Origin: Corella eumyota
Taxonomy: Eukaryota > Chordata > Ascidiacea > Phlebobranchia > Corellidae
DNA length: 64,000 nucleotides
NCBI GenBank assembly: GCA_963082875.1
Contig: OY720103.1
Span: 1,860,001 to 1,924,000, forward strand
Direction: 5' to 3'
Positions within the stretch are counted from its first letter, which is position 1. The number at the start of each line of letters is the position of its first letter. Below, piece after piece: positions 22,954 through 44,229 of the stretch. The notes under the pieces are model-generated. The model made no database searches. It was not told where the DNA came from and saw only the letters and a program-made list of their open reading frames with translations. Position numbers and translations under genes: made by a program.

Positions 22954-25900
22954 ATGTATCAATATAAATCTTCACAACTTCCACCAAACTCCAACCAATA
23001 CCCTCCCCAATCATACAACCAATCAAGTCAACCCAGTCAACAACGACAAAACATACCGGCTCAATATCAACAACAAAATCATTATCAACAAACCAACTCA
23101 AATGCTCTACAGCACAATGCTGCAGTACAGCAAGCACAAAACAACTATATGGACATGGCGGCAGAGCTGCAGAAACTATCAAGGAATCTAGATCCAAGGT
23201 TGGTTCAATATGCTGCGGAACAACAGTCTCTTAACGCTGTTAACTCGTCTTATAATTCCAACCTTGCTTTGCATCATGTTCAGCAACAGATGCCACAGTG
23301 GAGACCTGGCATGGAGATACCTGCTCACTTGTTGCAGTCTCAACAAATGCGCATGCAACAGCAACAACCGATAAATTCTAGAAATGCTGCCGCTTATCAA
23401 AATCAGGCTGTTCTTCACAGCCTTGCCAGTCAAAATAATTCCTCCTTAATAAATCAAAGTTCTAACAGTCGTACTCATAACATACCAGCAGGAAGTCGAT
23501 CATTGCCCAGTAATGCTACAATTAACCAACAAATAAATGCTATGTCAAATAATATGTTAAGGGCTGTAAGGCCAGTTCAACAACAACAAGCTTCAGTTAT
23601 ACAACAACAACTATCTGCCAGTGCCTCTAATCGGCACCACATAGGAAATCAACAAACTTCAAGTCAACAACATCTTGCCAGGCAAACTTCACAGCAGCCA
23701 CAACCAAATACTGTTAACCTGCAAAGGACGTTAAGTAGACAACATTCTCAGCAAAGTCAAGTACAACAGGTACTTTTAAACAGGCAGAGTTCGCAGCGAA
23801 GTCCTTTGGATCAAACCCAACGGATGCTGAAATCTCCCATCAACTTATCCAGGTCTCCATTAACTAACCAATTGTCAAATACCCCTACTTTAAGTCCTGC
23901 TTTACAAAGAACAATTTCAGGTCAAAGTATAGCATCTCAGTCCCATGAGTCCCAAAGAGAGAAAGTTCATATTCGATTTGACTCAAAAGTAAGTTTGTAA
24001 AAGTGTTACTTAATAATCCAAACATTGATTGGGCTTATTTTGAAATCAAATATTTATGAATTACAAGGTGTAAATATCTGTATGTTTTTTATTTTTAGAA
24101 AAACACTTCGCATAATAGAACCACATCACAGCAATCAGGTAAAATTGTTACAGTGTAAACTTAAATTTAAAATAAAGTTTCTTCACTAAAATAAGTTGAT
24201 GTAACTTAACATTTAAAAATAATGAGAGTTTTTTTGTGAATATTTATATTCTGGTTTATTGTATTTAGAAACAAGTTCAAACACAAAAGATGACGATGAC
24301 AGTGATGTAGATTTGCAAAATCCTTCAGGTTAGTTGGTATAAATTTAAATAAAAATCACCTTTATATTTTGTATAAGAACATCTTTAAATGATAACCAGA
24401 TAACCGATGGTATATTATACTTAACCTTACCCACTTTAAAAAAAAACTAGCTTAAATGTTGCCTTGGTTGTTTTGTTTAGTTGAATTGGAAGACAAGACA
24501 AGAATAGTAATCGATGACGATATTGAAATTATTGGATGTACGCAAGCTGAAATAATGTCTCATATAAGAGCTGATTGCCCGGTTCATCAATTTGTGTAAG
24601 TTTCTATCACTTTTAGTTTCGGTGATTCTATTTATTATCTATTTTAAAAGATTGCAATGTTAGTAATATATATGTATATTTATTCAAATTTTAAAGTTGT
24701 GTTTATTTTTTAAACATAAATATATATATATATATACGAATAAATACATTAAAAATTTATTTTATTTTAGTCGAATTAATGAAGTAAATCAACCTGTCAA
24801 CCAAGCTAATCTAAAGCAGTGTAAGAAATGCTTTTGCTACATTTGTGACAAATTAGCTAGCCAGGTAATTTAAATTATCTTTTTATTATTAAGTCAAAGT
24901 TAAATTAAATTTATATTTTACCAAAGACTAGGTTTATATTAGAGTTAGTATTGTTATAAAAAGCTGAAAATATATTTTTAGGTTTTTCTATTTTTGTATT
25001 CTATAATTAAACTTCTTTTAAATTTTCAAATCATCAGGACAATAAATAAGAATAGATTTTAAAGATTTTTCTGTTACAGTTTTGTTGTTTAATTTTTTAT
25101 CAAGTGTAGTTTTAATACCTTTTAACTTTTATATAAAAAATATAATTATGTGTGCTTGTTAACTTGGAATTATTAAAATTAGATAAATATCGTATCTAAA
25201 CAATTTTTCATTACATAACTTAGATAAACACCACATTAAAGTTAAACAAATAAACAATTTTTGCCTAACTTTTTGTAGTGTACAAGTTGGTCAGATTCAT
25301 TTTCTCCACATTGTAATGCTCACTCTAGAGCAAGTTGTTGGAAAGCAAGGAGAAATATGAAGAAAAGTCCTCTCATGAATATTCTTACTTCTGAGGAAAT
25401 TACACCCGACCTTAGCACAGCAGGTTGAATAGTTGTTAACTTTTTGTGACTAAAATCATTTGAAAAATACTTTATTTAGTCTTTAGTGTAATATAAACAG
25501 GATAAAATCTACTGTGTTACTTACCAGCAATGTTTGCTATGCCTGCTCCAGATTTTAATGCTCAAAATGTAATAGTAAAAACAAACATAAATCTTGTTAA
25601 AATTTTAATGTTTCAATGTTTTTTAAAAGGGGATCTGGCTATGAAGTATATTATTCGAATAAAAGAAGCCTACATCACTTATAGATCTGGTATTCCTTGT
25701 GAGTTTCACAATGTACCTTGTGATTGTAAATGCCACACTGGATCTCGTGGTAAATGTGATGCATGTGCCCAGTGTAAAGCAGTTCACGACACCAAAAAGA
25801 AGTTTAAGTAAGACATTTAAATCGAACTATCTATTTATAATGAAGCTTAGTGGAGACTGTGTTTCGCCAATTTATAGGACTACAAAATAAAACTGACGTT

Positions 25901-28900
25901 TGTGATGCATGTGTAAATTATATTACAAGTAACGAGTTCACTTTATAATGGCAGTTCCAGTCTTGACTATAGTGTAGGCTATAGGCTTGTTTAATAAATG
26001 GTTGAGGTATGATAGATTTATGTAGTAAATCCACTTTTTGTAACCCATCAATTTTATTTTTTTCAGTTATGATCCTGTTCGGTCTGTCATTAATACGATC
26101 ACTAAAGAAATTGTGTCAGGCTTTAGTAACAAGCCTTACTCCGCTCTTGTGTTGTTTGAAGCCTTGCTCTCCGAGTTATGCTCACATCGACCAGCCGACT
26201 TCAACCAACTCACGTAAAAACTTTAAATAAAACTAGAAATTTATTTAAAATTTTTTTATTGCTGGTAAAATTTTAACTATAGTGATGTATAATTTATAAT
26301 AATTATCCTTTTTTTCCTTTTTTTTGTAGTCGAATGCCTTCTAATCCTGATCCAACATGTCAGTGCACCACCCCTCAAATGATGGAGGACAGTATTGAAC
26401 CAGAGCTAACCAAACTCTTCACTTTAAACCAGATTGAACAACCTTTTAAGGACAAGTTTCTGAAGTGCTTAAAAGCTTCAATACAACCATTACAATTAAA
26501 AGATGTTATGAAAAAGTAGGGAGTCTTATAGTTTTCTTATATTTACTTTTAATTTGTTTTCTTTTTAAATGATTTTTGGTGAAGAGAATTTGGTTAAGTT
26601 ACACTTCATAATTTATTAATGTTTTTTTGTAGATTTTTAAGTATAAGACACTGGGATGATATATTGTTACGAGCAGTGTTAATTGGTCAAAATACTTCAG
26701 GAAAAGCAAGAGGAAGTGATGTGTTAAGGGAACTACCTTTAATTATTGAGATGAGGGTACAAAAACTTGACAAAGAAAAAAAGTAAGTTTCCTAACGGGT
26801 TTATATGTTTTAATTTCTGGGTAAATTTTAAAACTGTAAAACTTACAGCTACTAACTATGTAATCCTTTTTTTAGATTTCAAAATATTGTTAGATATCTG
26901 AAAGTTGTTAAAACTGCTAAAAGTTCGAAGAATTATATTTCTGATGGAACTCCTATCGCGTAAGTTTATAACTTCATAATATTAAATAAATCATTTGAAT
27001 TATTAATTATATTCTCTTTAAATTTGTTTTATGTAAGTCTTAAATCGGGTAGTACTTAGGTAATCAAATACATTGAAATTTTTAGTAATATAATTTGTAA
27101 ATACAAAAAACAGGCATTAAAATGTATCTGTTGTTTATTCAAATTAAGCTTGAAACAAGTGGATATGAAACTATTAGTATGGCATTATCATTCATATTCT
27201 ATTGTATAGTTTGTCTCCAGCAGTTGCTTGGTTAATATTATAGCAACATATGCATAAAATAAAATCCAAATATTTATTATGAATTTAAATTTCTCTTATT
27301 TAAATCTTGAATTAATCTTTAGTGATTTTTTAACATATTTGAAAACTGATAACCAAGACCTCATTTAAATTTCTTAACTTTTGTTTACAGTATAGCAATT
27401 GCGCGATGGAATTTATATTACACAGCAATCCAGGGTAAATTCAAAGATGTATGCAACAAGTTGGTGGATGACCAAGACTTAATGAAGTCTTTATCCCACG
27501 ACTTTATCATTAAATTGTTCTCTCTATTATGTGGTAACAATATGCCTCGTGACACTCCATTAGTTACCTCATTTTCATCAAGAAGTAAGTGGGATTTAAG
27601 CGCATATATTTTTTACTAACAAAGAAAAGTTATAACATGTAGCATATCCTTTTAATTTTGATATTGTATGTGATCTGTCCAGTTTAAAAATATCCTACCC
27701 AAGTGAGAGTATATTTATGGGATGCCAAATACTATTAAAGATATATACAAGATTTGGTCGCCAAAAACTATAATGACACCAAACTATTTCTGTAACTGTA
27801 GTTAATACCATGCATAATAATCTAATGTGTAATTTTATGAATCAATATTTTGTATTTATTTGATGTAAGAACTTTTTTTTATAAATCTTTTGAAGGTGTT
27901 TGTAAGGACTATGTGATTACCGGGATAGACTTCACCGTTCTCCTCCTCATCTATTTGATCTTTATGGAGGTTAATCCAGAGGCACAGAACAACATCTCTT
28001 GCTACATGTGGCTTGCTAACTGGGTGAACCAGGTCAAGTTACCCAATAACCCCAGCGTTGTTCGAAAGTGGGTCCAACAGAGCACTGACTTGGTTGAAAT
28101 GAGTAGAAAAGCTGTCAACATTCCAAATTGTTCTCAGTTTTTGAGCAGATGTCAACCAACTGAGCCTCAAGTTGCGTTGTTCACGAGCTCTCTTCTCATT
28201 CTTCAGTTTCTCACCAAATTTCACACAAACTTGTCTTATGTTTCAAGGGTGGTGACTGCTTATAAGGTAACTTTATTGACTTGCAAAAGTTTCTATTTAT
28301 CATATAGCTCAAGAGATAAGATATGTATGTCTTTAAACTATATAAAAATAAATTTGATTGGTTTAGTTTTTTTTAGAGAACTTTAAGCTAAGACTAGTTT
28401 TTTTTACGTAAGTTTATTTGTTGATTAATATTTACAGAATAACGAGTGGGCGTTGTTTTATTTGTTTTCGCAACCCAACCTTATGAACCTGGGAAGTCAC
28501 CATGTTATTAGTTGGCTGACTGAATATCTTAAAAGTTCTGATTGTTCTCTCTCACATTTCAACCTGGAAGCTTTATCATTGTAAGTTTTATTCTGATCTC
28601 GGAGTTTAATAGCTTACGGTATTTTAGTTTTTATTTTATTATTAGAATATGAGATCATAACGTTTGTCAGTATTTTTTATTATGTGATATTTTTGTTGCT
28701 ATTACGTTTTGCAGATTTAGTTTTTATATCTGAACCTCTGATAACATTTCTTATACTTTAAGGAATTTAAAAATTAATAAAATACCTTTTTAATTTAATT
28801 TTTGTTATTTAAAATTTTATTGTTTTTTAGATTAATTCAAAAAAATAGTTTTGTTGATGTTTGTGCATTCATGAAAAATCTAATCAAACCGAATTGGTTG

Positions 28901-31900
28901 AATCAAACAAACATGGCACACCATATGATCAACATTTGTGCTAAAGTAGCTGTCAGGTAAAATGTCATTAATATTCATGATTTCTAAACAAAATTTTAAA
29001 CTTATATAACATTGTTGTGTGACATTGATGAAGTGATTAGAAAAAGGGGCTTGTGTTCAAAATAAAATGTGTTATAAAACCGAATAAAAAATGTTATAAA
29101 ACAAACTAATTATTGTTTTTACATATTTTTTGACTAAAAATGTTAATTGTGTTGACATATAAAAATTTATGGAATTTTTCTTTTGATAATTAAACTTAAA
29201 AATGTTTTTTTTATAAGGTTAACTCAAGAAGGGACTACCCATACTAGTTATGCAGAATGGATGTATTCCAAAGTTTTTGCTTCGATTCTGGAAAAACGAG
29301 CTTACGTAAGTTAAAGCAATAATAAACACTCATAAATATTTATCATAATATATATAGTTAAAGGCTTTCTCTTTAAGTTTAGATAATATGTTGTTTACTG
29401 TTTATCAATTATGCAATAAATGTTATTGATAAACATGTTTACTAATTATCATTTCTCCTTTAGTAATTTATTTGTCTAAACTATTCTCATATGTATGTCA
29501 GTATTAATTGTCAAATAGGTCAATTTCTTAATAGTGTAATTGATAACTTCTTGTTTTTTTCTTTTGCCTAATGGGTAAACCCATACATAAGTTCAAACTA
29601 ACCTTTTAAATTAATTTTCTTTTTTAGAAAGAGGAAAATATGTTGGGTTATTGTGAGTTGATAGGAAAAGCTTGTTGTACGTGTATTGATATCAAGCATG
29701 TTGATGAATACAAAACTTTATTTAAACCGGATCGTTGGAACGTTAAGTGTACTGAATTATTTCAAATTTTTGACAAGAAGTTTATGACGTAAGTAGATAA
29801 GAATACTGCCAAAATAACTATAATTTTTACATGTTAAATTACTTTAACTATAGCCCGCTCTACAGTTGGCATTTTAATTGTCATATTATTGTTACAACTC
29901 TCAACCAATATTTTTAGTGATAATTTACCCACAACAACAAATGGCAATTTTATTTAGTTGCGGGCTATAAATTGAATATACATTTATATATATAAATATA
30001 TATAACTTCCACTAAACTTTATTATAAATAGGTTACTTGCCGCATCAATAAACACACTAAATATCACAATATCACACCCCTACCCAACAAAAAATATAAA
30101 CACATTTCACGCTGAGCATTTAAACTTTTTTTACAGAGGCCAATTTAGTCCAATTGAGGTGGCGACTTACTTTCATTGTGCAGTAAAAGAAGGGGTAATA
30201 CAAACTGTTGAGTTAATTTACTCACATTATACTGAAAAACACGAGTGCTCGGAGCCTACCAGTCTGTTTATTATGGATGAGGTATGTGCATAGTTTGACA
30301 ATAATTTCAGATTAATAAAAGTTTTATAAATGTGATTTTAAAGTATATTTTAAAATTTGATTTATAAATCTAGTTTTGAACCATTTTTTATCAGTCATTT
30401 TAAAATTGTATTTTAAATTATAGATTAAACTTTATTACTTGATTCTTGGAATGTTTTTTTTAACTTGTATTGTAATTATGCTTATCTGTATACCAAGTAA
30501 ATGTTATTTCTATGAAATATTTCTGCCAGGTTGTTAAAATCTTGAATCAAAATACAAACAACTACAAGTTGGACAAACATGAAATGATAAAACTTTATGT
30601 TAAGTTGTGCACTCACGAGACTTTAAGTTGGCTTATTTGTGCAAAGTGTTCAGCTAAGGTGAATATAAGTTTTTATCTGCTATTAAAATTGTAAAATTTT
30701 TATCCAAGAGATATTACTACTTGATCCTAATAATTAGTTCTGGTTATTGTAAACTTCATGCCAAGGTGATAACTATAGTACTTCGTAATCCTAATATAAA
30801 TGCATTAGACCCTTTTAAAAGCTTGGTAAGTAAGCTTCTTTACATAGATATGTTATGCTCTTTTACATAAAGATTTTATATTATATTTTAATAAACTTAG
30901 ATGCCGGAGAAATGGATGGAAGTTTGGTTTGCATTGGAGAAAAATGAGATGATGCCAGAACTAAGAAGTTTAGTGCAACATACTTTCGAACAATTTACTT
31001 CTGTAAGTTTTCTTTTTTAATGACAACTACAAATTTTTAGTTTTTAATTGAGGTTGTTCAAGTGTGTAAATTCTTTGTTGTAAAACTAACATATAGTTAA
31101 AGTCACAACAAAAGATTTTAACCAGTGCCTATGTGGTAGACTTTTTCGTATTTCTTTTTATTTTTTCACAATTTTGTTCATTCTTTTTAGTGGATGAAGG
31201 AGCTGTGTGTACAGGAGAAAAGTGACATGGTTCGACTTTTACACTGCCTTGAAGTGTTTATTAAAAATATTTACAAATCTTTACTACAATGCAAGTTTGC
31301 CGATGTCCAGGAATTACAAACCATGATATTGGAAACTCGATTTTTTATTGCCAACCAACAATTACAAAGGTATAAAATACAATTTAAAAGGTTCACTTTT
31401 ATTAATATTATAATGACATTAAATAATATGTAGACAAAGCTTTTGCATATTTACACAGTCCTAAAGTTCATTTTCTGATAGTTTACCTATTTACTTTTTA
31501 GTGAATATCATAAGCTGCTGAGATCGATATTTCAAAGTGTTCCAAACCCTTTTCCCCCAACTCCACCAAAACAAATTCAAACAAAACCTGAAACACATAA
31601 GAAAATTGTTAATGACCACAACCATCATCACAATACAACTAAATCACAACACCACCAACCACAGCCTAAACTGTCTAGAAAAGAGAGTGTTGAAAAAACT
31701 AAAGCCACGTCTTCAAAACCAGTTAAAGAAAACTCAACAAAATCTAAACCCCCTGCTTTAAATACAACTTTACACAGACAAAACTCAAAAAACGAGGGGC
31801 TGCGATCACCTACACGGTTAACTTCACCCACCCAGGCATTGCCTCCTACAGTTTGTCCTCATTGTGGGGACACAGTTGGGTCGTCGTTCCGATGCGCTAA

Positions 31901-33128
31901 GTGTCACACAAAAAAGACTCGCGATGTTTTATGTCCCAAATGCAAGCAAGTGAATGTGGATTTAAAGGGCTACAGTTGTCGATTTTGTTATGTTTCTTTG
32001 CTTGGTGTACTTACAACTGCAGAGACAACTTCACCAGAAGAATCACAAACTGAGAAGGTTGAACCTAAGAAAACTAAAAAGAATAAAAAGAAGAAAATTG
32101 ATAATTCCAACACAGAAACTGATTCAAAATCAAAACATTCTTCACATACAAATTTAAAAAAGACATTCTCTAAAGACAGCAGTTCCGCCGAAAAATTAGT
32201 TAAAAAGATTTCAAGAAATCTTGAAAATGAAGAAAAAGTTCAGTCAGAAAATAACAAAAAATCTTTGAGTAATCATAACAACCAAACCAAACAAGATCAT
32301 CGCCCAAAGGATGTCTCCCCATCGACTTCTGGAAGCAATTTGTCAAGAAAAGCATCCAAAGATCTTTTACCTCCTTCCAGAAATAACAACATCCGATCAA
32401 GATCTTTAGAGAACACAAAAGATCAGATTCGGAAAAGAGATTCTCCTCCCGTCAAAGTAAAGTCGTCATCTTCTAACAGGGTGTTAAAGGGGCATATGAG
32501 ACATGATAAAGTTGAAAAAATTATGCCTCCTTCTTTAAGTATTCTATCACCGACAAATAAATATCATCGAGCCCAGTCTTCTTTATCTGATTCCAGTGAT
32601 TCGGATGATTTTCAAGATTCTAGAACTACTGTTTCTCCTTCTTCTGCATCTTCAAAGACTTCATCTTTGCTAAAAAGAAAGTCTGAAGATGACTCCACAT
32701 CTAGTGATACTCATCATGAATCTAAAAGATTTAAAACTGATCAAAATCGCCGACCTAACTCCGGGACGACATCATCTTCTGTAACAAGCGGTAAAGGGGT
32801 TTTTACGTTTTCAAAAAAACAGAAAAATATGTTGCAGAAAATAAAAAACATAGGGAAGGTTAAAAAACCATCTGTAAAAACCATTTCAAAACCAGTTCTT
32901 AAATCCCCTGAACCAGATGTAACCAGACGACGTAGACCTGGTCCTGCATGTCGGAACTCTTATTATGAGGTAAATCCATTATGGAATATACCCCGCCATT
33001 TAAAAATTCCTTATACTCTGCACTTGCCTAACATATGCAGAGTGCAGCTATCTTTATTTCCGCCGAAAATCATGCAAATTATACACCACCATCAGCCTAA
33101 TCTTAAACTTAACAAACTGTATGCGTAG
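22954..33128 (+). CDS. Unrecognised ~1852-aa protein: Gln-rich N-terminus, cysteine clusters, basic Ser-rich C-terminus (23 exons)
   Basis: Exons: 22954-23988, 24099-24138, 24269-24328, 24481-24595, 24771-24864, 25279-25423, 25630-25807, 26067-26213, 26330-26515, 26633-26782, 26876-26959, 27391-27584, 27896-28266, 28438-28580, 28831-28956, 29218-29305, 29628-29788, 30137-30281, 30530-30658, 30766-30825, 30901-31002, 31191-31369, 31502-33128. All join in phase. Residues 1-345 are Gln/Ser/Asn-rich. At about 400-470 is a cysteine cluster: ADCPVHQF, CKKCFCYICDKLASQCTSW, HCNAH, CW. At 525-550 is a second (CDCKCH, CDACAQC). The middle is helical. At 1429-1472 lies a zinc ribbon-like array (CPHCGD, CAKCH, CPKCK, CRFC), then a Lys/Ser-rich tail with RRRRPG. 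Composition suggests a nuclear, nucleic-acid- or chromatin-linked protein, but I do not recognise an orthologue. The acceptor before ATG 22954 shows a 5' exon exists. The frame end after 32969 could be altered by a donor there. Confidence 0.75.
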
Positions 33129-34201
33129 GCGAATTCAAAATAATGCAGTCCTTAATGCAATGGGTTTGTTTTTGCTAGTTATTTTTTGTTTTCGAGCTTT
33201 ATTTATCTTTTATTTTAATTTTATTACTGGTGCCTTGAAGGCAACCTTTATAAGCTCAAAATGTTTTTTTTTAAGTAATTAAACTATTTAATTTATTTGT
33301 AATCTAAAAACATAGTCTTAAAGTTACAATGTATATTGGTTTATCTTACGATTGTATTGTTTGTTTTTTTAATCAAATTTGGTAAACTTGGTTGCTGTTT
33401 CATGTAAAACTTATCATTCTCGGCTGTGGTGGATAACATTCATCTTATTTCATTCTATTTATATTTTCAATATTTAACTTCTTACGCTGTTTCTATTTGT
33501 TCAGCTTTTGATTGTTATTGTTTTTGTTAAATAAAAATCAACTTGTGTTAACTTAATATAAGTTAGATAGGTTATAAAATATGTGATTTGTCTATAATTT
33601 TACTTGGATAAAAGATCTAGGTAATGTGCAAGATTGGGGATAAACTATTTAATATGAATTGAAAGTTTCTACTCTGATAGGATGTCGTCAAAAAAGGGTA
33701 TCTACCGTCGGAAAAGTTTTTCGGAAAGTAGATTGTTTTCCCGCCAGTAATACTCCGTTGTTTTTGCAAAGTTTTTGGTATTAAACCTTTTTTATATTTA
33801 CTTTTTAAGACACTTTATGCTCAGTGTACAAATGATTTTATGAGGCTTCTAACAGAATAATGCCAAAAATGAGTAATTTTACGTTGCGAGATTATCAAAT
33901 AATTGCAAAAACACAAAAAATTGCGTTACGTAAAAAATGTCACGCATCATCCACGTGTGTTTTATATTTCTTCTGATATGATTAAAAAATTAACTTTTTT
34001 ACTAAATATAATCAATTTTACAGGTTTATTTCAAATAGTTTGATATTTCCTAGGCACCTAACATACTAGAGCCTGAAACTTAAATTGTTTATGACGAGAT
34101 TTTGTAGCTGTTTGAGTCTCGTTCTCTGTTACGTCCAGCTATCCTGTCCGTTGTTCTCTTCTTGAATAAGGAATACAAGTTATCATATTAAAAATATAAA
34201 A
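33129..34201. other. Intergenic region: 3' UTR of the 23-exon gene and SUPT16H promoter
   Basis: AATAAA at 33530-33535 is a plausible polyadenylation signal for the upstream gene. The right 500 bp includes mixed-composition sequence (about 33880-33960 and 34090-34160) that may be the SUPT16H promoter. No frame or repeat seen. Confidence 0.45.
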
Positions 34202-41281
<7,080 letters not shown>

Positions 41282-42560
41282 CGTGCCCGTGATGTTATTG
41301 CAGTTGTGACATCACAAGAAACTAGCCATATTAATACGACGATGCAGATACTAGAGTTTTCGAATTAATAAAATGTATAAATTTTTAAAAAAACATTATG
41401 TTTGAATCAATATTCTAAACATCAATATTCTAAAAACATTATGTTTGAATCAATATTCTAAAATCTTGAATATGATTTGTCTTTTGAATTCACAAATTTT
41501 CTGCTATGGGCTAATCTTGTTTTGTTTATGGGTTTTATTTTAAAGTTCGTCTACAGTTTTGTACCTGTTTAGTAAATAAATTAATGCCAATCGTTATTTT
41601 TTGACTTTTCTAATATATTTACCCAGCCCTTAAAGTTGATTTCACAAGGCTATTCCACATTTTGGCCAATTTTTATACCTTTTTCTAATGTTTAATGTTA
41701 AGATAAAGATTAGACATAACTTGTAATTTAAAACAGAGCCAGGGTTAAAGATAACTGCAACCATTATAGCCTATAAAATGTTATATTAACAACACGAGGA
41801 AAGTTGTAGCAAATCATTCTTAAAGTACTTTAAATTAGAGCCACACGTACACAGCTTAATAATGCTGTAGATTGTAAAGGAATAAGATGTGTAAAAAACA
41901 AAGTTTAGAACAAATAACTACTTCTAATGTAAACTTTTAGTGTTTAATAGATTATTTTCGCCCACTATTTTGTACCCGTAAGTAAATTAACTCAATGCTA
42001 ATTGCAGTTTTTAGATTGATTTTATTAATCATTTTCAAAGACACAATTGTAACAAATATACCATTACCTTTAAGAGCTAAACAAGATTTTATCTTTTTAT
42101 AAGCTGTGTAGTTATCTGTCTGGACCTTTTTGCTTCATCACATGATATGGTAAGTTTTTACGCGTTTGAAAGTAGTTGTAATGGTTGTATTCGTCGTACA
42201 AGTTAGTGCATTTGCCTTTAAATTAATCAAAATTAGCAAATTAATAACAAAAAGGCAGTTTTTGTTGTCAATTTTAAACGTCAAAAGTTTTACAATGGTT
42301 TATTTTCTAGTTATTTTAATAAATATAAAAAAATATGCATTAAAATGTGTTAAACTAGCTGTTTTCAATGATACACTTATTTGCCATTTAAACTAGGCTT
42401 AACAGTAACCCTATCTTTTAACCTTAATTTATTCTAATTGGGTGGAAAACGGTAATCCTGTATATTAATTGGATGAAAAACGTTCTAGAATTTTTGTTTC
42501 AAACTTAACCAATTGATGAGACGCTCTGCTGCTAAGGCTTTATGACGTCAGGAAATATCG
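41282..42560. other. SUPT16H 3' UTR and gene-free AT-rich stretch
   Basis: AATAAA at 41367-41372 is a likely polyadenylation signal. A local duplication of AACATTATGTTTGAATCAAT occurs at about 41392 and 41434. Beyond that no frame, repeat or RNA gene is apparent. Confidence 0.5.
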
Positions 42561-42849
42561 CACGACGTTAATTGCTAATTGCGATCGGAGTTTTGCGAAG
42601 CAGGAAGAAGGTGGACAATATGGCCGCTAAAAAGCACATTTTAGGCTAATTTTAAGCGTTTTGAAGCAACAAATGGACTTAAAATTGTGTTTAACAATTA
42701 AAATAGTGGACAATTAGCCAGGACAAAGTTTTTTGTAAGCGCAGTTGGCGATTTTCCGAGCTAAAAGCTAGTCTTAGCCTAGGCTAGCGAGCAAAAAATT
42801 TCAAGTCGACATTTTTTGAAGTTTCAAAGTTTTTCCTTTACCAACTAAG
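42560..42849 (+). promoter_or_regulatory. Possible promoter and non-coding first exon of an unassigned transcript
   Basis: Composition changes abruptly to CpG-containing sequence (42540-42620), preceded by two ATTGG (inverted CCAAT) motifs at 42436-42470. A nine-codon frame (MAAKKHILG, stop) starts at 42620, and a good splice donor (CTAAG|GTAAGG) lies at 42849/42850. This looks like the start of a transcription unit running right, perhaps non-coding. No downstream protein exon could be tied to it. Confidence 0.35.
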
Positions 42850-43369
42850 GTAAGGCTATAGTTTAATTGTTTTTTTTAATAAATATTAACTTAATTATAT
42901 GGTTTTTAGTTGTTTCAAGTTAAAAAATTGCTTTTTTCGATTTAAAAATATGATTAGGTCGTGAAACTTCAAATTTTAGCCTAAAGTTGGCAGGCAACCT
43001 ATTTAAATTAAAGTAAAAATAAGTTAATATACCCCGCCAACTACTTGTTCTGACATTTTGCTAATATTTAAGTGATGAAAAACGCAAAACGCAAAAACCT
43101 AAGGAAAGGAAAAAGTCAAAGTTTCAAAACGCAGCGCAAGTTTTTCGCAAATCAAGTCGACGAATGATGGAAAAAATCAGGTGATGTAAATTGATTTCTG
43201 TTTGTTGTGCTAAACGATAAAACATCCTAACTTAAAGCGACTTCTTTAAAGTTTTTAGAAAGCGGGCAACTTTGTTTTTTATATAAAACTATGAGCTTAC
43301 TGGAAAATTATACGATTGCGTTCTTGGCGCTAATTTATTTCGAGTCGACACATTTGTTGGTTTGTCGTT

Positions 43370-43715
43370 GTGTTAATTTGGCAGTTATGGGTGGTGTACT
43401 TTTGTTGTTGTTGTGTTAGTTTGGAAGTTATGGGTTGTGTGGTTTTGTTGTTTATGTTGTTGTGTTAGTTTGGGAGTTATGGGTTGTGTGCTTTTGTTGT
43501 TGTTGTTGTGTTAGTTTGGCAGTTATGGGTGTGTGGTTTTATTGTTGTTGTGTTAGTTTGGCAGTTATGGGTTGTGTGCTTTTGTTGTTGTTGTGTTAGT
43601 TTGGGAGTTATGGGTTGTGTGCTTTTGTTGTTGTTGTGTTAGTTTGGGAGTTATGGGTTGTGTGCTTTTGTTGTTGTTGTGTTAGTTTGGCAGTTATGGG
43701 TTGTTGGTTTTGTTG
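43370..43715. repeat. G/T-rich minisatellite
   Basis: About seven to eight imperfect copies of a roughly 45-bp unit of the form GTGTTAGTTTGGGAGTTATGGGTTGTGTGCTTTTGTTGTTGTT (varied length; the longest runs kept short here: GTTAGTTTGGGAGTTATGGG). All G/T sits on the plus strand. Frames through it on either strand are low complexity and not genes. Confidence 0.85.
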
Positions 43716-44229
43716 TGTTATTCTGTTTTTGCATTGGTGGAGTTTAAAGTTTTTATTTTGTTGGTCTTTGTTATTAGTTGTTGTTGGTTTTAGCGCCAAA
43801 AATGCAATCGTAAATTTTCAGTAAACTAACTTTATGCCTATTAATTGGGGGCGTTTTTTATCAATTTAAATTTAATATAAAACAGTGTGACATTGTTTTA
43901 AACACTTACATTTTTAGCAATTGTTTTACATTATAGTATAACAATATTTCATATTACATTTTTACGTCATAGTTATTTCTAATGTAGATACAATTACCGC
44001 CTAATAACTGCTACAAATTTTAACCCTTTTTTTTCTTTTTGTTGGTATGGAGCCTATAATGGTGTAATACAACGATGTTGCAATATGGTTGCCCTATTTG
44101 CTTAGCCTAGCCTAGAGAAACAGCAACGAACTAAGATCTAAAGCCTAAAGACGCGTGAACGTTCAACGTTGGTACGTACTTAAAGGTAAAACTTGGCGAA
44201 TAAAAGGCATTTTATGTGTAATTTTCTAT

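Noticed and set aside
43608-43799. Repetitive Gln/Thr-rich frames on both strands
   Set aside because: They are translations of the G/T minisatellite, with no independent gene signal.
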